A DNA stretch of 64,000 nucleotides from Flavobacteriaceae bacterium NBU2973 (GTDB lineage Bacteria; Bacteroidota; Bacteroidia; Flavobacteriales; Flavobacteriaceae), in the NCBI GenBank assembly GCA_026162565.1, contig JAOEIQ010000007.1:162226-226225 (forward strand). The letters are read 5' to 3'. The position numbers and the translations under genes are program-made. Each line of letters opens with the position of its first letter. The stretch's first letter is position 1. Positions 59,271-64,000 of the stretch are shown piece after piece. The notes below the pieces were generated by a model, which was given only the letters and a program-made list of their open reading frames with translations, made no database searches and was not told where the DNA came from.

Positions 59271-61439
59271 TTAATCTTTTTTCAACGTCACTATCACTTT
59301 GGTTCCAGAATCTGCTTCATTTTGATAATCATCAATAAACACATCAACTTTATCTTTATACATATCATTTAAAATGGATACACGCTTTTTAATATTACCC
59401 ATTCCTTTAGAGTTCTGCTTTTTCTGATTATCTGTTTTTAAAGCTTTAGACCGTTTTCTTCCTATTCCATCATCAGCGATAGTAATTGTAATTTCTTCAT
59501 TAGATATTTTATGTATAGAGATATCTAATTTGCCCTTTTCCTCTTTATAACGTAAACCATGCCAAACCGCATTTTCTATGTAAGGTTGTAAGAGCATAGG
59601 TGGAATTTGAAATTCTTCAGTATTAATAGCTTCATCTACTGTAATAGTGTAGTCAAACTTATCTTTAAATCTAAAGTGCTCCAGTTTGGTGTAAATTTCT
59701 AATAGATCAATTTCTTTTTTAAGCGGAATAAAATCCTCCTCACTGTTCTCTAATACAGATCGCATTAATTGTGAGAAATCTGTTAGATATTTATTTGCTG
59801 TACGTTCATCGCTAGAGGCTATAAAACTATTAACCGAGTTCAGTGCATTAAAAATAAAATGCGGATTCATCTGACTACGCAATGTTTTTAATGCTAATAA
59901 GTTATTGGCCAATTTTTGTTGTCTCATAGATTTGTACATAAAATAACCAGCAATAAGTAATAGTAATAAGCCACCAACAAGTGAATAGATAATTAACTCT
60001 TGACGCTTGTTGCGCTCGTTGGTATAATCGTACATGCTTTTTGATAGTGCTCGATCACTCTCTAAACTATTTATACGATTTTGTTTTTCGTTAATATCTC
60101 GACTTAATCGTGACGATTGAGAGATTTCTTGCTCTCGCTTAATATTAAGCTCTTCTACTAAATTGGTATAATCTTCATAAGCTTTTAAAGCTTTTTCATA
60201 ATCACCAGAATTTCTGAATAATTCTGATAGTTTTCGAGTTGCATCTTTTTTAACTATTAAATCTTCACGACTATCTGCCTCTTCAATACTTTTTTCTAAA
60301 TACGGAATCGCTTCTGAATAATTTCTTTGTAAAAAATACGCATTACCAATTTTATAGTTTTGTTTTTGAGGCGTGATATCGCTTTCATTATCTATAATGG
60401 AATCTACTTCAATAGCTCCTATATCTTCGAGGACTTCTTTTCGCAATTGAATTTCATCTGAATAAGCTTCCGTTTTATTTTGAAAATCTGCAACTTTAAC
60501 CTTTTCCTTTATAGATCGTGTTTTATTTTCTTGAGAAGCAAGATTTAAAGAATTATCATAATACGATTCAGCCTCTTCTATTTGCCCTCCATCTCCATAA
60601 GCTTCAGCAATCTTTGAATTTAAATCTACTTCTTTGGGCTTAACTAAATATTTCTGGGCAAGATCTAATCCTTTTTGATATTCTTCTATTGCTTGCTGAA
60701 AATTGTTATTTTGCTTTTGTGCGTCTCCTTTACCTTCATATAATTCTATTTGCTGATAATTAGACAACCCTTTAATCGAAATACCATTATATGTATTTAA
60801 ACTATTTTGAGTTTCTCCATTAAGTAAGTAAGCTTTTCCTAATTTTAAATTCACATTAGGATTATTATAATTTTGCAAGCTTATTTTGTAGTTAGAGACA
60901 GCCAAATCATATTGTTTCCAATGCATTTGAACATCTCCAAGCACTTCGTATGCTTCTCCGTTTTCTTTAGAAGACGAACTCTCTAACAAAGCATCTGTTA
61001 TAAATTGAATACTTTTTTTGGCATCTTTCTTTAAATAGGTTTTAGCTGAATCTATAAGACTTCTAAACAGCTGTATACTTCTCTTTTTAGAAAGATATTT
61101 TGATTCCTTTTTTTCTCTAGCAGGTCTCACCTCTACTGTAATCCGCTCGGAACTTTCAATAGTATAATAAACTGTTTCAAACTCCTTATGACTGATTATT
61201 AACTCGTCTCCAATTCTGGCTTGAACCCTAAAATCTCCTGCTCTATCTGTTTGAGTATAAGACCCTCCATTAACCTGAATATCTACACCATAAATTGGAG
61301 AAAAACTATCTGCTTCTCTAACGTTCCCTTTAATAATTATTAAAGTTTCTTTAGTTCTTAAAGCATTTTCTTGACCGAAAGAAACAGTAGAAACTAATAC
61401 TACAAAACTTATAATTATATGTCTGATAAAATATTTCAT
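59271..61439 (-). CDS. LytS-type histidine kinase with TPR and carboxypeptidase-like domain
   Basis: The 722-residue kinase has a signal peptide, a carboxypeptidase regulatory-like domain (about 38-105: IKGNVREADSFSPIYGVDIQ) and TPR repeats (about 140-430). A coiled coil and a membrane helix (near 485-503) follow. The cytoplasmic His kinase has MNPHFIFNALNSVNSFI and ATPase motifs PPMLLQPYIENAVWHG and ITIADDGIG. I chose the ATG at 61439; the GTG at 61466 is less likely. Partner: the LytTR regulator downstream. The signal is unknown. Confidence 0.92.
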   Translation of the reverse strand: MKYFIRHIIISFVVLVSTVSFGQENALRTKETLIIIKGNVREADSFSPIYGVDIQVNGGSYTQTDRAGDFRVQARIGDELIISHKEFETVYYTIESSERITVEVRPAREKKESKYLSKKRSIQLFRSLIDSAKTYLKKDAKKSIQFITDALLESSSSKENGEAYEVLGDVQMHWKQYDLAVSNYKISLQNYNNPNVNLKLGKAYLLNGETQNSLNTYNGISIKGLSNYQQIELYEGKGDAQKQNNNFQQAIEEYQKGLDLAQKYLVKPKEVDLNSKIAEAYGDGGQIEEAESYYDNSLNLASQENKTRSIKEKVKVADFQNKTEAYSDEIQLRKEVLEDIGAIEVDSIIDNESDITPQKQNYKIGNAYFLQRNYSEAIPYLEKSIEEADSREDLIVKKDATRKLSELFRNSGDYEKALKAYEDYTNLVEELNIKREQEISQSSRLSRDINEKQNRINSLESDRALSKSMYDYTNERNKRQELIIYSLVGGLLLLLIAGYFMYKSMRQQKLANNLLALKTLRSQMNPHFIFNALNSVNSFIASSDERTANKYLTDFSQLMRSVLENSEEDFIPLKKEIDLLEIYTKLEHFRFKDKFDYTITVDEAINTEEFQIPPMLLQPYIENAVWHGLRYKEEKGKLDISIHKISNEEITITIADDGIGRKRSKALKTDNQKKQNSKGMGNIKKRVSILNDMYKDKVDVFIDDYQNEADSGTKVIVTLKKD

Positions 61440-61643
61440 TTTATTTCTGTAGCTAAACTTACGCACTTTACTTGGTATAATAAAATGGGTTATCGTGATT
61501 TAGCACTTATAAATCATCAAAATAACCTACTTCCCTCATTAACTAGGTTCGTTCACTCATTGAAAAACCACTTTCACACATTAGCGATTTTTAAAAAGAT
61601 GCTTTCATAGTAGGTTTACAACGTAAATCAAAAAACTTAAAAA

Positions 61644-62807
61644 ATGAAAACACTTTTTAAAACTAGCTTCCTAACACTCATGTTATTCAGTTTTATAGCT
61701 TGTAATGGTAAAACAAATTCAGAAGCAAATACAGAAACGCTTTTAGCTATTAACAATTCTGACAAAAAGCCTTCGAAACAATTTATAAAAGTAGCCTTAC
61801 TTTTAGATACTAGCAATAGTATGGATGGTTTAATAGATCAAGCAAAAGCACAACTCTGGGAAATAGTAAATGAATTGTCATATGCTAAATGTGATAATGA
61901 AAAACCTAACTTACAAATAGCGCTTTACGAATATGGTAACGACAATTTAAATGGAGAAGAAGGGTTTATTAGACAAGTTTTAGCTTTTAGTGATGATCTT
62001 GACGATATATCTAAAGAGTTATTTTCACTGACTACAAATGGCGGACAGGAATACTGTGGTCAAGTAATTAACACATCGCTAAATCAATTATCTTGGGGAG
62101 ACAATCCTGATGATTTAAAACTCATTTTTATTGCTGGTAACGAACCTTTCACTCAAGGTAGAATTGATTATAGAACGGTTACCAAACAAGCTTACAAATC
62201 TGGAATTACAGTAAACACGATATTTTGTGGAGACTATGGTCAAGGAATTTCCACTTACTGGAAAGACGGAGCTGATATAACACATGGCGACTATATGGCT
62301 ATTAATCATAATCACAGAACAGTTCATGTTGCATCACCTTATGATGACGAATTATTGATTTTAAACAAAAAGCTGAACAAAACCTATTTGGGTTATGGGA
62401 AATTAGGAAACTATAAAATGAGTTTGCAAGCTGAACAAGACACAAATGCTGAAAGTTACAGCAAAGCAAATGCTGTTAGTAGAACAATTAGTAAAAGTTC
62501 TCACTTATATAAAAACTCTAAATGGGATTTAGTAGATGCAGTTGAAACAGAAGAAGTTGTTATTGAAGATTTGAAAGAGGAAGCTCTTCCTAAAGAATTA
62601 AAAGGAAAATCAAAAAAAGAAATTAAAGAATACATTGATACAAAAAGAAAGGAACGTAAAAGTATACAGAAAAAAATACAAGAGTTAAATACAAAGCGAA
62701 AAGTCTTTATATCAAAAGAACAAAAAGAAAAAAATAATGCCCTAGAAAACGCTATGCTTGATGCTATAAAAAAGCAGGCAGGAAAGAAAAATTATAAATG
62801 GAACTAG
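61644..62807 (+). CDS. VWA domain lipoprotein
   Basis: The 387-residue lipoprotein (lipobox FIAC) has a von Willebrand A domain (about 45-235) with MIDAS-like LLLDTSNSMDGLIDQ, QIALYEYGND and LIFIAGNEPF. A Lys/Glu-rich coiled coil follows, with repeated KKEIKEYIDTKRKERKSIQ. VWA proteins bind metal and protein partners. The gene is divergent from the LytS kinase and convergent with the PorP gene via a shared hairpin. Confidence 0.85.
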   Translation: MKTLFKTSFLTLMLFSFIACNGKTNSEANTETLLAINNSDKKPSKQFIKVALLLDTSNSMDGLIDQAKAQLWEIVNELSYAKCDNEKPNLQIALYEYGNDNLNGEEGFIRQVLAFSDDLDDISKELFSLTTNGGQEYCGQVINTSLNQLSWGDNPDDLKLIFIAGNEPFTQGRIDYRTVTKQAYKSGITVNTIFCGDYGQGISTYWKDGADITHGDYMAINHNHRTVHVASPYDDELLILNKKLNKTYLGYGKLGNYKMSLQAEQDTNAESYSKANAVSRTISKSSHLYKNSKWDLVDAVETEEVVIEDLKEEALPKELKGKSKKEIKEYIDTKRKERKSIQKKIQELNTKRKVFISKEQKEKNNALENAMLDAIKKQAGKKNYKWN

Positions 62808-62837
62808 ATATGCTCTATTTAGATTAATTGTTTGAAC

Positions 62838-62871
62838 AAAAAAGCGCCTCTCAATGGAGAAGCGCTTTTTT
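62838..62871. terminator. Bidirectional terminator between VWA and PorP genes
   Basis: AAAAAAGCGC and GCGCTTTTTT arms with inner CTC/GAG pairing carry T runs in both directions, between convergent stops. Confidence 0.85.
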
Positions 62872-62891
62872 AATTTATATTTTTTAAAATT

Positions 62892-63902
62892 TTAATTCAC
62901 AGCAGGACAATTACACTCAAATTTCTCACGTCTACAATTAAAGTTATATCCTAAAGTTATTTGATGAAATCCACTATTATTAAAAACTATAGAATTTGCT
63001 TGATAAGAATATGTGTAAGCAAATACAAAATCGTTATAATTAGCACCTATGAAAGGAGTTATATATTGTAATTTCTGACTAGAAACGCCTCCTCCATCTT
63101 GAAAATCAGCTCCATCTAAACTTCTTCTGTATGACAATCCACCCCAAAGTTTACCGAAATCCATTTGTTTATAAACTTTAGCATTAATATCTACAGACGT
63201 TTCATTTGTAGCATCTCTATGCATAAACATAAATGACGGTTCATAGCTCCAATCACTGCCAAATTTAGAAAACACATTTCCGGCTGACAATAAGTAAGTT
63301 CTTAAATTATCGAAAGAAAAAATACCAAGTTCATTAGAATTGACGCCTTCATTTTTTAAAACATTCTTTACTGTTGCATGAGCAAAAAAGTCAACGTAAT
63401 TATAGGAAAAACCAAAATCTACATTAAAATTAGTAGCACTTTGCTCAATACCTTGAATTAAGGGATCAAAACCTTCGTTTACAAATGATGTTTCATCTAA
63501 TTTATATTGTACAAATCCAGCACTTAAACCAAAAGACAACATATTTAGATCAATTTCATTTCTGGAAAATAAAATATGATGTGCATAGGTCAATTGTGCT
63601 CCAACTGTTGAGTGAAATCCATTTTTATCATTGAATAAAATTGCTCCAACTGCCGAAGGAGACTCTCCAATTCTTGTATTAGCACTAATTGTTTGTAAGC
63701 TAGGTGCATCATCTTGACCAAACCACTGTTGCCTTGCTGTAAGTCTTATTTTACCACAATTAGATATTCCAGCCATAGATGGATGTAACAAATAATAGTT
63801 ATCCGTTAGGTAATCAGAATATATAGGCAATGCTTGTTGAGATGTAATAATTTGAGACATTATTGCAAACACAGCAGTTAAAAAAATTGGTTTTAATTTC
63901 AT
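62892..63902 (-). CDS. Type IX secretion system PorP/SprF family membrane protein
   Basis: The 336-residue outer-membrane protein has a signal peptide, the PorP/SprF opening PIYSDYLTDNYYLLHPSMAGI and many amphipathic strands; it ends in a Cys-rich tail (FNCRREKFECNCPAVN). Members attach or stabilise T9SS surface adhesins encoded just upstream, and the gene upstream here ends in a T9SS type B signal, the typical arrangement. It ends at a shared terminator. Confidence 0.92.
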   Translation of the reverse strand: MKLKPIFLTAVFAIMSQIITSQQALPIYSDYLTDNYYLLHPSMAGISNCGKIRLTARQQWFGQDDAPSLQTISANTRIGESPSAVGAILFNDKNGFHSTVGAQLTYAHHILFSRNEIDLNMLSFGLSAGFVQYKLDETSFVNEGFDPLIQGIEQSATNFNVDFGFSYNYVDFFAHATVKNVLKNEGVNSNELGIFSFDNLRTYLLSAGNVFSKFGSDWSYEPSFMFMHRDATNETSVDINAKVYKQMDFGKLWGGLSYRRSLDGADFQDGGGVSSQKLQYITPFIGANYNDFVFAYTYSYQANSIVFNNSGFHQITLGYNFNCRREKFECNCPAVN

Positions 63903-63908
63903 AGTTTA

Positions 63909-64000
63909 TTATCGTTTCAAGGCAAAATGAGCTTTAAACTCTTTTCTAGTTCCTGTTAGTGGTTCGGTGTACTCTATAGTAAACCAATAATCATCATTCG
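63909..64000 (-). CDS. C-terminal end of a T9SS type B sorting-domain protein (partial)
   Basis: Only the last 30 codons are in the window, ending NDDYWFTIEYTEPLTG ... KEFKAHFALKR and a stop at 63909-63911. The DDYWF ... HFxLKR ending is diagnostic of T9SS type B sorting domains, which are found on large adhesins. It is 6 bp upstream of the PorP/SprF gene, so the two probably form an adhesin/anchor pair. The rest lies beyond the right edge. Confidence 0.85.
   Translation of the reverse strand, partial: NDDYWFTIEYTEPLTGTRKEFKAHFALKR

Noticed and set aside
1..64000. CRISPR array, insertion sequence, prophage
   Set aside because: No regularly spaced repeats, transposase motifs or phage structural genes were seen in any part of the window.

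Overview
The window looks like a chromosomal segment from a marine-type Flavobacteriaceae (Bacteroidota). The evidence is low GC content, little sign of Shine-Dalgarno sequences, promoters of the TTTG-N18/21-TAnnTTTG type, type IX secretion (T9SS) sorting domains, a PorP/SprF protein, lipoproteins, TPR-type histidine kinases and a DnaE with a fused proofreading exonuclease. I saw no rRNA, CRISPR array, transposase, phage block or plasmid functions. Two tRNA genes are present (Leu-UAG and Asp-GUC, both minus strand).

Layout. 1-6.7 kb, minus strand: a truncated phosphoesterase with kinase-like motifs, then a redox-repair group, msrB-msrA-glutaredoxin-like-selO-hydrolase/OsmC, with overlapping starts and stops. 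7-10.5 kb: an HD/PycTM-type membrane protein converging on a GAF protein. 10.7-13.3 kb: a secreted GH13 protein with unusual catalytic motifs. 13.3-19.5 kb: tRNA-Leu with a duplicated 3' end, an M20 dipeptidase, a BlaI/M56 pair with clear operators, and membrane and lipoprotein genes. 19.6-27.5 kb: a trans-4-hydroxyproline catabolic cluster (epimerase, FAD dehydrogenase, DapA-like deaminase, semialdehyde dehydrogenase, plus DUF885 and DUF1272) with a divergent AraC regulator. 27.5-41.9 kb: mixed housekeeping genes (hemW, ruvC, glycosyltransferase, BI-1, TPR) and a second BlaI/M56 pair. 42-47.2 kb: a NarL-type two-component system, a small secreted peptide gene, a structured gap with an orphan promoter, tRNA-Asp, DUF58 and thioredoxin. 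47.3-57.3 kb: dnaE, a TSP3-repeat lipoprotein, rpsP-rimM-trmN6, an acyl-CoA dehydrogenase and murI. 57-64 kb: gamma-carbonic anhydrase, a LytS/LytTR pair, a VWA lipoprotein and a PorP/SprF gene downstream of a T9SS type B adhesin that runs off the right edge.

How the genes work together. The hydroxyproline cluster would convert trans-4-hydroxy-L-proline to 2-oxoglutarate. The msr/glutaredoxin/SelO/OsmC group looks like one oxidative-damage module. The two BlaI/M56 loci are parallel proteolysis-coupled sensors with different operator half-sites (TCTAC-N4-GTAGA and ACTAA-N4-TTAGT). Several short palindromic repeats typical of flavobacterial genomes are scattered through the window, one of them inserted in frame in a glycosyltransferase gene. 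I did not find a convincing new multi-gene defence system. The most unusual items are the phosphoesterase/kinase-like fusion, the substituted GH13 enzyme, the translationally coupled glutaredoxin-SelO pair, the orphan promoter near 45.25 kb and the tRNA-Leu 3' duplication.
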